Assembly (NCBI RefSeq): GCF_009928415.1
Contig: NZ_JAABNN010000001.1
Span: 333,017-397,016 of the forward strand
Source: Bacillus sp. USDA818B3_A
Lineage (GTDB): Bacteria; Bacillota; Bacilli; Bacillales; Cytobacillaceae
Reading direction: 5' to 3'
DNA length: 64,000 bases
In this document: in pieces, positions 34,097 through 43,064 of the stretch
How the letters are laid out: each line of letters opens with the position of its first letter
Position numbering within the stretch: the first letter of the stretch is position 1
Notes under the pieces: model-generated
Database searches by the model: none
Told to the model about the DNA's origin: nothing
What the model saw: only the letters and a program-made list of their open reading frames with translations
Translations under genes and position numbers: made by a program

Positions 34097-35002
34097 TTAA
34101 GCAAAAAACTGACTCAAATAGTTTTTACTAATATTAATCGAATCTTTTTTTGATTTGAGTGAATCTTCGAATGCCTTGTCCTCTACTTCAATCACGGCAT
34201 ATCCACGGTAGCCAATATCCGTTAAAGCGGATACATATTGGCCCCAATTTACATCCCCAAGACCTGGCAATTTAGGAGAGATATACCCAAGAGGTGTCGC
34301 CATGATTCCCACATCATTTAAGCGATCTTTGTACACTTTGATATCCTTGAAGTGGATGTGGAAGATCCGCTCTTGGAATTCATATAAAGGCTTGATATAA
34401 TCCATTTGCTGCCAAACAAAATGTGATGGGTCAAAATTCAATCCAAAATTATTATTTGGGATTATTCCAAACACACGACGGAAGATGGCTGGTGTTGTCA
34501 TAAGATTTTTTCCGCCTGGCCACTCGTCTGTAGTGAATAACATCGGGCAGTTTTCAATTGCAATCTTGACTCCAAGCTCTTCTGCAAACTCTACGACAGG
34601 CTTCCAAACCGTTGCCATCGTTTCCAAATTTTCTTCCACTGTTTGCTTTTGGTTTCGGCCAATAAATGTAGTAACCATGTTAACATCCAATTTGCGTGCT
34701 GCTTCAATACATTTTTTAATGTGGGCAACGTAGTATTCGCTTTTCTCTGGATCTTCATCTAAAGCATTTGGATAATATGCAATAGCAGAAATCTTGATTC
34801 CCTTTGCTTCGGTATAATTCTTGACATAATCCACATCTAAGTGATCGACATCAAGATGGGTAACACCTGCATATTTACGGGCCGCTTTCCCTTTCGGCCA
34901 TGCACAAAGCTCCACACATGAAAAACCGTTCTCAGCTGCATAGTCAATTACTTCTTCAAAGGTGCATTCATTTAATATGGCGCTGTTAAATCCAAGTTTC
35001 AT
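34097..35002 (-). CDS. Sugar epimerase/isomerase-like TIM barrel (YcjR/IolE type)
   Basis: A 301-aa xylose-isomerase-like barrel with Glu in IAIENCPM, Asp and His in LNFDPSHFVW, His in IFHIHFKD and Glu in VIEVED, the four-ligand pattern of the epimerase branch. It lacks the EIH and EYE marks of the deglycosidase alpha subunits, so it is a different enzyme. Relatives act on 3-keto glycosides (YcjR, a guloside epimerase) or inosose. First gene of the five-gene operon ending in glcK; it probably processes the keto sugar. ATG with AGGAGGACC upstream. Confidence 0.85.
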   Translation of the reverse strand: MKLGFNSAILNECTFEEVIDYAAENGFSCVELCAWPKGKAARKYAGVTHLDVDHLDVDYVKNYTEAKGIKISAIAYYPNALDEDPEKSEYYVAHIKKCIEAARKLDVNMVTTFIGRNQKQTVEENLETMATVWKPVVEFAEELGVKIAIENCPMLFTTDEWPGGKNLMTTPAIFRRVFGIIPNNNFGLNFDPSHFVWQQMDYIKPLYEFQERIFHIHFKDIKVYKDRLNDVGIMATPLGYISPKLPGLGDVNWGQYVSALTDIGYRGYAVIEVEDKAFEDSLKSKKDSINISKNYLSQFFA

Positions 35003-35039
35003 TGTGTCCGGTCCTCCTATGTTTCTATTAAATATTTAC

Positions 35040-35189
35040 TGATTCCGCTTACATATATATCATAACCTCTTTTTGGAAAGGTTCCCTTACTTTAATTAAC
35101 CATCTCCGGTATAGATTTTCGTCCTTTTTCCTAGATTCTTTATTTTTCTATGAATAACAGATTAAAAATGATAATGTAATTTTTAACCT
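35040..35189 (-). promoter_or_regulatory. Island-type promoter 5 (epimerase to glcK operon)
   Basis: Minus strand: palindrome AGGTTAAAAAT-N9-ATTTTTAATCT (35189-35159), block GTTAATTAA (35100-35092) starting 36 nt before the -10 TATGAT (35064-35059), and cre ATGTAAGCGGAATCA (35054-35040) 4 nt later, a full consensus match. Gap from palindrome to -10 is 94 bp. Confidence 0.85.
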
Positions 35190-35199
35190 TATCTAAATA

Positions 35200-35246
35200 T
35201 CAAAAAAAACCTAAAAGGCGCATGTTAAACTGCGCCTTTTAGGTTT
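35200..35246 (-). terminator. Terminator of the solute-binding protein gene
   Basis: Minus strand AAACCTAAAAGGCGCA / TGCGCCTTTTAGGTTT, a 16-bp stem, followed by TTTTTTG. Confidence 0.92.
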
Positions 35247-35257
35247 GAAAGACAGGC

Positions 35258-36754
35258 TTATTTTTGGTTTTTTGCCCATTCATCTAATTGTTTCTGTTTT
35301 TCTGCAATGATCTTATCAATGCCAGCTGCCTTTAAACCTTTAATAAAATCAGGCAGACTCTTATTAGGATCTAAAGATCCTGATTCAAGTCCAATCGCGT
35401 ATTTAGCAACGACATTGGTAACGGCTGTAACTTCCGTTTTAACGGATGAACTATCAAAGTTAAATCCAAGCGCTTTAGATTTAATCGCGCTTTTATTAAA
35501 CTCCTCCGTTTTGCTCCATAGGTCTGGATCATTCCCTTCGAATACATAAGATAGAAAGGAATTCCCCATTGCAAAACTCATATTTAAGTTGTAACCATTG
35601 TTTCCTGCATTTACACCGTCAGGATATTTGATCACATTATCCGATACTTTTACATAATGCTTTCCTTCAATCCCCCAGTCTAGCAAATTCACGATATCTT
35701 TGTTTCCATACATTAAATTAAGAAATTTCATTGCTGCTTCCGGAACCTGGGAGCTCTGTGGGATTCCCCACATCATTGTAGTTACCGCAGATGTGGTCGT
35801 AACTGGTTTTAAAAGTGAAGTAGTCACCATTGGCTTTGTAGTAATTTGTGATTCTTGTAAAGCAATACCCGGTTTTTGAGGACTGAAATAACTAAAACCT
35901 GCATTTGACTTCACTAACGTTGTTCCAGGATCTGGATTCGTTGTTGCATTTTTTAATGTAAGTCCTTCCTGATTCCATCTTCTCATTTTCTTAACAAACT
36001 GCGCATATTCATCTGTTTCATATAAGTCTACTACTTTCATATTATTGTCGTAGTTAGGCAGAACTCCCATCGTGTCACCAAGTGGATCGAACCAGTTATA
36101 AACGACAGTTGCCTGTGCTCCAGGCTGAAAAGGAACTAATGGTGTAATCCCTTTCTCATTTTCCTTGATTGTTTTCAGAACAGACTCTACATCATCCAGT
36201 GTTTTCACTTTATTCATATCAATGTTATATTTATCTACCAAATCCTTGCGCATATTAATACCAGGTGCTCCTGCCATATCCCTAAGAGTTGGAACTGCAT
36301 ACATTTTTCCTGAAACCTTGGCAGCATTTAAATAATCCGGATCCATTACCTTTTTAATATCTGGGCCATATTTGTCTACCAAATCATCTAAAGGTAATAA
36401 TTGTCCTTTCGCTACTTGTGATGTGTAACCAAAAAAGGAAGTAACAAGCATTAAATCTGCTTTTTCATTACTAGATAACATTAAATTCATTTGTTGAACG
36501 TAATTACCTATATTAATGGGTGTTAATTTTACCCTAACCTTGATCTGTTCTTCTGATATCTTGTTAATTTCATCCTGTACTAGTTTGAGATCTTTGGGTA
36601 CTTCAGTTGTAAAAAAGACCATATTCACCTCAGATATTTTTTCCCCCGAACCTGAGCTTTCAGTTGTAGTACTCTCTTTATTCGAACTGCAAGCTGAAAG
36701 AATTAGTAAAAAACAAGCAAGCATTATACTCATTAATTTTTTATGTTTCTTCAT
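35258..36754 (-). CDS. Extracellular solute-binding lipoprotein of a carbohydrate ABC importer
   Basis: A 498-aa lipoprotein: the signal peptide ends in LILSACSS (lipobox LSAC). The mature part resembles family 1 solute-binding proteins of the LplA/YtcQ group, with a C-terminal DUF3502-like region. These bind oligosaccharides or glycosides and work with two permeases, but no matching permease genes lie in the window, so it must share permeases encoded elsewhere. ATG start, single gene between its own cre-bearing promoter and a terminator. Confidence 0.87.
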   Translation of the reverse strand: MKKHKKLMSIMLACFLLILSACSSNKESTTTESSGSGEKISEVNMVFFTTEVPKDLKLVQDEINKISEEQIKVRVKLTPINIGNYVQQMNLMLSSNEKADLMLVTSFFGYTSQVAKGQLLPLDDLVDKYGPDIKKVMDPDYLNAAKVSGKMYAVPTLRDMAGAPGINMRKDLVDKYNIDMNKVKTLDDVESVLKTIKENEKGITPLVPFQPGAQATVVYNWFDPLGDTMGVLPNYDNNMKVVDLYETDEYAQFVKKMRRWNQEGLTLKNATTNPDPGTTLVKSNAGFSYFSPQKPGIALQESQITTKPMVTTSLLKPVTTTSAVTTMMWGIPQSSQVPEAAMKFLNLMYGNKDIVNLLDWGIEGKHYVKVSDNVIKYPDGVNAGNNGYNLNMSFAMGNSFLSYVFEGNDPDLWSKTEEFNKSAIKSKALGFNFDSSSVKTEVTAVTNVVAKYAIGLESGSLDPNKSLPDFIKGLKAAGIDKIIAEKQKQLDEWAKNQK

Positions 36755-36779
36755 TCAAGAACCCCCATGTTTTTATTTT

Positions 36780-36794
36780 TGAAACCGCTGTCAT
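36780..36794 (-). promoter_or_regulatory. cre-like site before the solute-binding protein gene
   Basis: Minus strand ATGACAGCGGTTTCA matches the cre consensus WTGNAANCGNWNNCW with one mismatch. The 31-bp island palindrome at the usual distance is absent; only a loose AT-rich inverted repeat near 36932-36960 and a short one at 36856-36877 (AATGGTT/AACCATT) occur in this 303-bp intergenic stretch. Confidence 0.6.
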
Positions 36795-36981
36795 TTTTAA
36801 ATAGCATCCACGTCCAATTTCAATATAAACTCTGTAGATTTCCCCCCTCTGTTCAAATGGTTATTCTTTTAACCATTGGTTCATCTACCGCTAATTATAA
36901 GGAAGATTGTACTAGAAAACGTTCAGTTTATTAAGAAAAATCATATTAATTTTTAATATTTTCTAAAAAAAAACAATTATC

Positions 36982-37018
36982 AAAAATAAAACCGCGAAGT
37001 TTCATCAACTTTGCGGTT
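36982..37018 (-). terminator. Terminator of the AraC gene at 37058
   Basis: Minus strand AACCGCAAAGTT / AACTTCGCGGTT with a 5-nt loop, followed by TTATTTTTG. Confidence 0.85.
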
Positions 37019-37057
37019 AATCGGCCTTATTCCATTGAACTATTACTAACTCTTGGT

Positions 37058-37999
37058 CTAATTTATTATTTCTAAACTCTGAATATACTTTTCCAACTCA
37101 TTGAGATCATCTTCTTCGGTATATTCATAACTCTCAATTCCTTTCACCTCATTTTTAAGAGAGTGACTAAAGGTTTTCTGCTGATTTTTTCTAAACTGGT
37201 AGGGGGTTGTATGAAAGGTTTCTTTAAAAAGTTTGTGAAAGGTATTCAAACTGGAAAAACCAGATTCCATGGCAATCTGAATAACTGGCCAATTGTTCTC
37301 AAGTAAATACTTTACCGCCTGTTCTAGCCGAATGCCGTTTAAATATTTTACAAAGGGCTGTCCTATGTGCTGCTGAAAATATCGTGATAAATAAGGAACG
37401 GTCAATCCCTCATTTTCCGCAATCTCATTGAGGGTAATTGGATGCATATAATTCATTTGAATAAAGTTTGTGATTCTTGTAAGACGTTCGATATCCTTAA
37501 TGCTATTTCTGGTGATCTGTTTATGATTAGTTACTCTAAATTTGCTAATAAGATGGTAAACGATGTCTAATAGCAGTGAATGAATTTTAATCTCATAACC
37601 TAATTCCTTTTTCCTTAAAGTCAGCATTAAAAGGACCATCAAGAAACGAATATGGTTATACCTTCCTTGTTCCTTTTCAAGAAAGGACTGACAGTGAAAT
37701 AACTCCACTTCAATATTTTGATACCATTTTTCAACAAATGATAAGGGAATTTGAAGCAGCAGCACACGATTATCTTCACTTGCTTCCACTCCATGGACCT
37801 CATTGCTGTTAATCAGGAGCAAGTCATTCTCTTTCAAGGCATACTCCTCAGTTCCAACAAAAACTTGGATCTTGCCTCTAAGAACAAATAAAAATTCAAT
37901 CCGGTCATGCCAATGCATGGCAACATATCTCACACTTGTCATTAACATTAACATAGGAACCTCTTCGTTGATGATTACACTTTCATATGGATATTTCAT
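37058..37999 (-). CDS. AraC-family transcriptional regulator
   Basis: A 313-aa regulator: cupin domain (about 10-110, AMHWHDRIEFLFVLRGKI, ENDLLLINSNEVHG) and AraC helix-turn-helix pair (about 165-265, LNEIAENEGLTVPYLSRYF, SGFSSLNTFHKLFKETFHTTPYQFR). The ATG at 37999 is chosen for the GGGGAGGAG 6 nt upstream. It resembles the N-terminal third of the two AraC-GH39 proteins in layout (IMNxxSNEVHG/NSNELHS) but lacks the glycosidase domain. It follows the GH106-like gene after a terminator and probably controls nearby operons. Confidence 0.9.
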   Translation of the reverse strand: MKYPYESVIINEEVPMLMLMTSVRYVAMHWHDRIEFLFVLRGKIQVFVGTEEYALKENDLLLINSNEVHGVEASEDNRVLLLQIPLSFVEKWYQNIEVELFHCQSFLEKEQGRYNHIRFLMVLLMLTLRKKELGYEIKIHSLLLDIVYHLISKFRVTNHKQITRNSIKDIERLTRITNFIQMNYMHPITLNEIAENEGLTVPYLSRYFQQHIGQPFVKYLNGIRLEQAVKYLLENNWPVIQIAMESGFSSLNTFHKLFKETFHTTPYQFRKNQQKTFSHSLKNEVKGIESYEYTEEDDLNELEKYIQSLEIIN

Positions 38000-38034
38000 T
38001 AGACTCCTCCCCGGCAATTAATAAATAAAACGAT

Positions 38035-38073
38035 TAAAAAAGGTGTGGCCTCTCATAGGTAACACACCTTTTT
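38035..38073 (-). terminator. Terminator of the transporter-GH106 operon
   Basis: Minus strand AAAAGGTGTG / CACACCTTTT with a 16-nt loop, followed by TTAATCG. Confidence 0.75.
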
Positions 38074-38080
38074 AGAAGAA

Positions 38081-40762
38081 TCATGAATAGGACAACGTAA
38101 TATGCCCAAACATACCAGTTGGATCGATAGGATCATGCCAGACTATAAATGGAGGTTCTGGATGATTGAAACGATCCCTGTCCAATGTAGTTGCTACTTC
38201 TACACGGATCGTATTGATGCCCTTCCGTAAATAGTCTGCCAAATCGTAATCATATGGCGGACAAACCTTCATTCCCACGTATTCACCATTAATCCATAGT
38301 TCTACTGCCTCATATAGATACTCAAAAGATAATATTCCTTGGTTCGGTACTTCTTCTAGTTCAATTTCCTTTTCGTATTTAATGATTCCTGTAAAGGCTG
38401 GGTGTTCTTTGGAAATAGCTACTAACTCTTTCAGATGATGTACATCGCCAAAATTCGGATATTCAATGTTTTTCACCAAAGAATAATTCCAATCTTTAGA
38501 GATATCTCTTGTTACTTCGCATTCATTAAGCCTTAGTGAGTAAGGACGATAGTTTTCATACTCGCCGCCTAGGGTTTCGTCACCCACAAATAGAACACAA
38601 GATTCAGAAGGTTTTAACTCCAGATTAATAATACTTTTGCCGTTTTCTTTCTTAACTGCTAACTTTTCGAATTTATTTTCTAGCCCATTATAGACTATAG
38701 CAAATTCTCCACCTGATAATTCAATATCCCCATTAAAGGTCTCATGTGCGGATTCATTCTGAAACATGTAAATATGATTTTCTTTTACATAATGATAATA
38801 GGTTAAATCCTTAAATGTGTTCGTTAACTTAATATCATAAATTCCGTTAATCCGGAGGTCAGAAGCCAACTCACTTAATGACACTACTTTACATGTTTCA
38901 ATAGACTTTAATAGATATGAAACTTCCTGTTTATCTACTACATTAGAAATGCCTTCTGGTTTACCGTCTACAAAAATAATTTCCAAACCATCTGCATTTT
39001 TAATAAAAGCAGCCAGCTCTTTCGTTATATATTGACTATAAGGAATGACTAAACATTTAAATTCTTCGCCATTAATAAATAAACGATTATTCTCTAACTT
39101 TCCATTATAGGATTCTAAATTATTCAGCATATCAATTGAAACAAAGTCAAAATCAATTTGATTTTCGGTAAGGGCTCTAGCTGGTTTTTGCATTTTCAAA
39201 TATTCGCCCGTCCACTCACTCTCACCGTGATACAAAACAGCTACAGGGGCTATATGCCTGCCGCCATTAAAAATATGACATAAGCGGTTGGCATAGTGCA
39301 TGAGATGGGCAAAATGTTTATATTGTGGATTATGTCCACGAGCATAGAAGTGCGGTGGACAATCGAAGTCAGGATATTCACGCATCGAAAATGCATGTGG
39401 AACCAGGTGATTAATGCCGCGAACAACTAGATGGTCTAAAATATACTTCATATCGCGAACTCCAAGCCTCCATCCATAAGCCCCAAATAATTCGCACATA
39501 GTTCGCCCTTTTTTCTTCGGATCAAGATGACCATAGGACGAGCCGAGTTTTCCGAGAGTATAGTGATAGAATTCACCATCCCCCTTAAAAATGCCGCGGC
39601 GTTCTAACCCCGCACCTCCAAAAATCACTTGTCCGCCAATCACATCAATTCCAGACATATGCTGGCCTGACAATGCTCTAAAGAAATGACCTGCACCGCT
39701 GCCTAATCTGCTATGCTGGTCATTATCCTCAATCACATGTCCGATATACTCAACATTGTGTGCTTCACACCATTTCCCTAATTGATTACTAAAGTTCTTT
39801 TCATATAAGCGGGTAACAATGTCCATGTAGGTATAGCGGGTAAGGACACATTGATTCATTTCTTCAGAACTGTTCCATAAATAAGGTAAAAACACTCTCC
39901 ACTGATCCCCTAGAGCTTCTGATAGCATAGCTTTTGCCTCTTCACTCCAAGGTAATGGCATATCTTTTCTACCAATCGATTCGTTAAAATCAAACCCATT
40001 TACATTACCGAATGCTGGTTCATCTGAGAAGAACCCGGCAAATGTCTTCCCAAACTCGTCTTTATAACGTTCAAAATGTGGTTGATAGACAGCTTCAAGC
40101 TGCGTGCTGACAGAGTCTTCATCAATCATATTTATATATTTCGGGTTGCCGCCGTCCGTTTTCGTCTCATAAACCACATAAATCCGCCAAGGCCCTTCTG
40201 GTAAGGCGCAGGTTAAAAAACCACCTTCCACACGGTCAGTTAAATCGATGATATCTTCCTTAATCATTCCATCTGTTACTAGTTTGCCTGCTACAACACT
40301 CATTAATTTATTATTCTTCTGTTCCTTTTTATCTATTGGTTTACCAATATCTAACCAAGAGGTCTTCGGTTTTAACATAGGGGAAATATGTATCGTTACT
40401 TCATTTTGTGCACCTAATACATCGACTGTATTGTAATTAATATATGTTTTCTTCCGGTTTGGATATTTCTTTTCGATCAACCCATTGGCATAGCCCGTTG
40501 GAAAGTGGGCATCATCTAATACCCAAACACGCATTCCCCGCTGCTTCGCTTCTTCCATAACAATATCAAGGTCATGCCACCAGCCAGGACCTGCAAAATC
40601 TGGATGCGGCCGCGCTTCAACACAGATCCCTCTTATTCCGCATTCATAAATTCTAGCAATTTCTTCTCGGATAACTTGTTCTTCTTCCCCTCTCATCCAT
40701 AGAAAAGGCAGGATATAATTTTCGGTTTGATGATTCACTAGATCTTGTACAGTCTTATCCAT
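38081..40762 (-). CDS. Large intracellular glycosidase, GH106-like (alpha-L-rhamnosidase type)
   Basis: An 893-aa protein without a signal peptide. The N-terminal TIM-barrel half has PFLWMRGEEEQVIREEI, a DDAHFPTGYANG strand and GFFSDEPAFGN, typical of the GH106-like group annotated as glycosyl hydrolase or alpha-L-rhamnosidase. The C-terminal end (about 770-893) is a galactose-binding-like sandwich with LWINGEYVGMKVCPPYDYDL. Family placement is by motif memory and moderate. It sits directly behind a GPH sugar symporter, so an imported rhamnosyl or related glycoside would be cut in the cytosol. Confidence 0.78.
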   Translation of the reverse strand: MDKTVQDLVNHQTENYILPFLWMRGEEEQVIREEIARIYECGIRGICVEARPHPDFAGPGWWHDLDIVMEEAKQRGMRVWVLDDAHFPTGYANGLIEKKYPNRKKTYINYNTVDVLGAQNEVTIHISPMLKPKTSWLDIGKPIDKKEQKNNKLMSVVAGKLVTDGMIKEDIIDLTDRVEGGFLTCALPEGPWRIYVVYETKTDGGNPKYINMIDEDSVSTQLEAVYQPHFERYKDEFGKTFAGFFSDEPAFGNVNGFDFNESIGRKDMPLPWSEEAKAMLSEALGDQWRVFLPYLWNSSEEMNQCVLTRYTYMDIVTRLYEKNFSNQLGKWCEAHNVEYIGHVIEDNDQHSRLGSGAGHFFRALSGQHMSGIDVIGGQVIFGGAGLERRGIFKGDGEFYHYTLGKLGSSYGHLDPKKKGRTMCELFGAYGWRLGVRDMKYILDHLVVRGINHLVPHAFSMREYPDFDCPPHFYARGHNPQYKHFAHLMHYANRLCHIFNGGRHIAPVAVLYHGESEWTGEYLKMQKPARALTENQIDFDFVSIDMLNNLESYNGKLENNRLFINGEEFKCLVIPYSQYITKELAAFIKNADGLEIIFVDGKPEGISNVVDKQEVSYLLKSIETCKVVSLSELASDLRINGIYDIKLTNTFKDLTYYHYVKENHIYMFQNESAHETFNGDIELSGGEFAIVYNGLENKFEKLAVKKENGKSIINLELKPSESCVLFVGDETLGGEYENYRPYSLRLNECEVTRDISKDWNYSLVKNIEYPNFGDVHHLKELVAISKEHPAFTGIIKYEKEIELEEVPNQGILSFEYLYEAVELWINGEYVGMKVCPPYDYDLADYLRKGINTIRVEVATTLDRDRFNHPEPPFIVWHDPIDPTGMFGHITLSYS

Positions 40763-40784
40763 GATGAAAACCTCCTATTAAAAT

Positions 40785-40821
40785 AGCTTATAAGCTGCAC
40801 ATCCAGTGCAACTTATAAGCT
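40785..40821 (-). terminator. Long stem-loop between the symporter and the GH106-like gene
   Basis: AGCTTATAAG-C-TGCAC and GTGCA-A-CTTATAAGCT form a nearly perfect 16-bp stem with a 5-nt loop. Only a short T-run (CTATTTTAA) follows on the minus strand, so it may act as a partial terminator or RNA-processing site. Confidence 0.6.
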
Positions 40822-40830
40822 CATAACATA

Positions 40831-42237
40831 CTATTTTACAAAGTCAGCTCCGGAACGTCTTCTTAAAAGTTCATCTGTATTCTCCATCGCTTTTGCTTTG
40901 GAGATTTTATAAAAATACAATGGAATGGTTGCTAAGATATAAACAACACCTGGTCCTAAATTTACTAACATGTTGATACCATGAATGACTTCAGGAGTCT
41001 GCTGTTGATTAGCAACATAACCAATTGCCCCCAGGATGGTTGCACTGACTGCTCCTACTAAAGCGCTTGCAATTTTGGTTGAAAGACTTGTAAAAGAATA
41101 AATCGCACCGTCAGCCCGTACACCTGTTTTTACTTGATAATCGTCGATACTGTCGGCCACCATACTGAAAACCATTGGGCTGGCAAAACCAGTTGGTAAA
41201 CTTGCTATGATCGTCCATACAATAATCATATTAATATTAGTTACAGGTGTAAAATACATGGCAATAAATGCAATCCCCGTAATCGTAGATCCAACGATTA
41301 AAAGTGTTTTCTTTTCAAAAAACTTGGCAATAAACGGCAGGATGAAAGAACCGATGGCTCCACATACTGAAAGAATCGTAAAAGAAACCGCGATTAAATC
41401 CGGACGATTTAACACATAAATGCAGTAATAAGTCACAGTACCAATTCTTCCAAACACACCTAATAATACTACAAATAGACTTACTATGATTAATAGTAAT
41501 GGTTTATTTGCACCTACAGCAACTAAAGATTCTTTTATTGAGGGCCTTTCATCTATTGCAGGCTCAATTACTTCTTTACAATTCTTATAGGTTAAGAATA
41601 ATAGTGGAGCAGATACGACCGATAATACAATGGCTGCATAGAAGAATCCATGTTGCTGGTTACCATGTCCTAATAGAGTGATTAAAGGCATTACCGCAGC
41701 ACCTGTAAGAATCCCAGCAACTTGTCCAAAAACTCCTCTATAAGCATTTAAATTGGTTCTTTCGTGAGTATCCCGGGTCATAACTGTTGCAAGAGCACCA
41801 TATGGTACGTTTACTACCGAGTGGACCGTACCTAATAATAGATAGGTTACACCAGCGTAAATAACCTTACCGGTTCCAGAAAGATCTGGGGTGTAAAAGG
41901 TTAATATATTTAGCGCAGCAAGTGCTAATGCACCGTATAGAATATAAGGTCTAAACCGCCCATGTTTGCTCTTTGTCCGTTCCATGATTAAACCGAGAAT
42001 CGGGTCGACAAAGCAATCCCATACCCTTGCTACAAGCAAGATTACAGCTGCTGCACCGCCAGCGATGCCAAAAACATCTGTATAAAAAAACAATAGATAG
42101 GAAGACGCTAAACTCCAAACGACACTTGCAGAGAACTCACCAAAACCATAACTTAACTTTGTAAGAAAACTAAGATTACCATTAATTTGAGGCACTACCA
42201 AACTTTCTTTTGTTTGTGGAACTGCTCCATTTGCCAT
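40831..42237 (-). CDS. GPH-family glycoside:cation symporter
   Basis: A 468-aa transporter with 12 predicted helices. LSYGFGEFSASVVWSLASSYLLFFYTD at the N-terminus and GLIMERTKSKHGRFRPYILYGA are hallmarks of the glycoside-pentoside-hexuronide family (XylP, YicJ). It imports mono- or disaccharide-type glycosides with protons or sodium. ATG 42237 is chosen for AGGAGG 7 nt upstream; a longer frame to 42339 runs through the promoter region. Its own island-type promoter makes it first gene of an operon with the GH106-like enzyme. Confidence 0.9.
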   Translation of the reverse strand: MANGAVPQTKESLVVPQINGNLSFLTKLSYGFGEFSASVVWSLASSYLLFFYTDVFGIAGGAAAVILLVARVWDCFVDPILGLIMERTKSKHGRFRPYILYGALALAALNILTFYTPDLSGTGKVIYAGVTYLLLGTVHSVVNVPYGALATVMTRDTHERTNLNAYRGVFGQVAGILTGAAVMPLITLLGHGNQQHGFFYAAIVLSVVSAPLLFLTYKNCKEVIEPAIDERPSIKESLVAVGANKPLLLIIVSLFVVLLGVFGRIGTVTYYCIYVLNRPDLIAVSFTILSVCGAIGSFILPFIAKFFEKKTLLIVGSTITGIAFIAMYFTPVTNINMIIVWTIIASLPTGFASPMVFSMVADSIDDYQVKTGVRADGAIYSFTSLSTKIASALVGAVSATILGAIGYVANQQQTPEVIHGINMLVNLGPGVVYILATIPLYFYKISKAKAMENTDELLRRRSGADFVK

Positions 42238-42296
42238 CTCATATCCTCCTAGTTCAAAATACCTCAAGTACAAATTGTGAAACATCCAGTAGCTAC

Positions 42297-42434
42297 TGTT
42301 ACAATTATCGTACCGCAACGCATATGTAACCGCCTTCAATTATTTAAACACATAAGTACAATTTTTTATCCTTTATAGTGAGCTTTTATAAGTTCCTAAG
42401 AAAAGATTAAATAAGTAGGTATAATTCTTAACCT
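42297..42434 (-). promoter_or_regulatory. Island-type promoter 6 (symporter-GH106 operon)
   Basis: Minus strand: palindrome AGGTTAAGAAT-N9-TTATTTAATCT (42434-42404), block TTTAAATAA (42348-42340) starting 36 nt before the -10 TACGAT (42312-42307), gap 91 bp. The site after the -10 (TTGTAACAGTAGCTA) is only a weak cre. A better cre-like match, TTGAAGGCGGTTACA (42339-42325), lies upstream of the -10 instead. Confidence 0.72.
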
Positions 42435-42556
42435 TTTTTCATTAAAATCCGACATTTATTTTATCTTAAGTCATTAATTAGAGTTTTTTCTAGCCATTTT
42501 ATCATACTTTTATTAATAATTTCCTAGGACAGGTTACCCATTTTTTTATGAGAGGA

Positions 42557-42590
42557 TAAAAAAACAACCTATAACAAGTCATAGGTTGTC
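42557..42590 (-). terminator. Terminator behind the GH3 remnant
   Basis: Minus strand ACAACCTAT / ATAGGTTGT with an 8-nt loop, followed by TTTTTTTAT. It ends the TIM-barrel-dehydrogenase-ABC operon. Confidence 0.88.
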
Positions 42591-42603
42591 GATCGATTCA
42601 AAT

Positions 42604-43029
42604 TTATTTTTCTAAAACTCTAAATTCACCTTCTAGTCCTTCTTGAGAGTTTGATCCGATAAATACTTTAAATAAGCCAGGTTCAACTATATACTCCATC
42701 ACCTCATTATAAAAGCCAAGACTATTGATATCTATTTCAAAAGTAACCGTTTGTCGTTCTTTTGGCTGCAAATTGATCTTTTTAAAGCCTTTCAATTCCT
42801 TTACCGGTCTTACCCTGCTGGCAACTACATCAGAAATATATAGCTGGACAACTTCGTCACCGGCACGCTGCCCTGTATTAGATATATCTATACTAATCGT
42901 TACGAGACTATCTTTGGTAATCTCTTTAGAATTTACAACAAGGTTTTCATAATTAAAACTCGTGTAAATTAGACCAAAGCCAAAAGGATACAAGGGCTGA
43001 TGTGGTCCATCAATATTTTTCCTGATTAC
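42604..43029 (-). pseudogene. Remnant of a GH3 beta-glucosidase (C-terminal fibronectin-III-like end)
   Basis: Reading from an in-frame stop at 43030-43032 gives NIDGPHQPLYPFGFGLIYTSF, the junction sequence found before the last domain of GH3 beta-glucosidases, then a complete FnIII-like domain (GDEVVQLYISDVVASRVRPVKELKGF). The catalytic barrel and the alpha/beta sandwich, about 600 residues, are gone. It abuts the ABC permease stop (43065). A 129-aa frame from an ATG at 42993 could still be translated but has no RBS. Best read as the scar of a deletion that removed the beta-glucosidase of this operon. Confidence 0.85.
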
Positions 43030-43064
43030 TTACGTTTACCATTTATAGATTCCTCTTTTCTGCT

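Noticed and set aside
34097..35002. A fifth deglycosidase alpha subunit
   Set aside because: The barrel lacks the EIH and EYE motifs and has no adjacent beta-subunit gene; it fits the YcjR/IolE epimerase branch better.
36932..36960. Eighth copy of the island palindrome before the solute-binding protein gene
   Set aside because: Arms match poorly, the spacer is 10, and the distance to any -10 box (about 130 bp) differs from the 91-94 bp rule.
42325..42339. TTGAAGGCGGTTACA as the main cre site of the symporter operon
   Set aside because: It fits cre with one mismatch, but it lies upstream of the -10 chosen by the common spacing and overlaps the 36-nt block; kept only as a note in the promoter entry.
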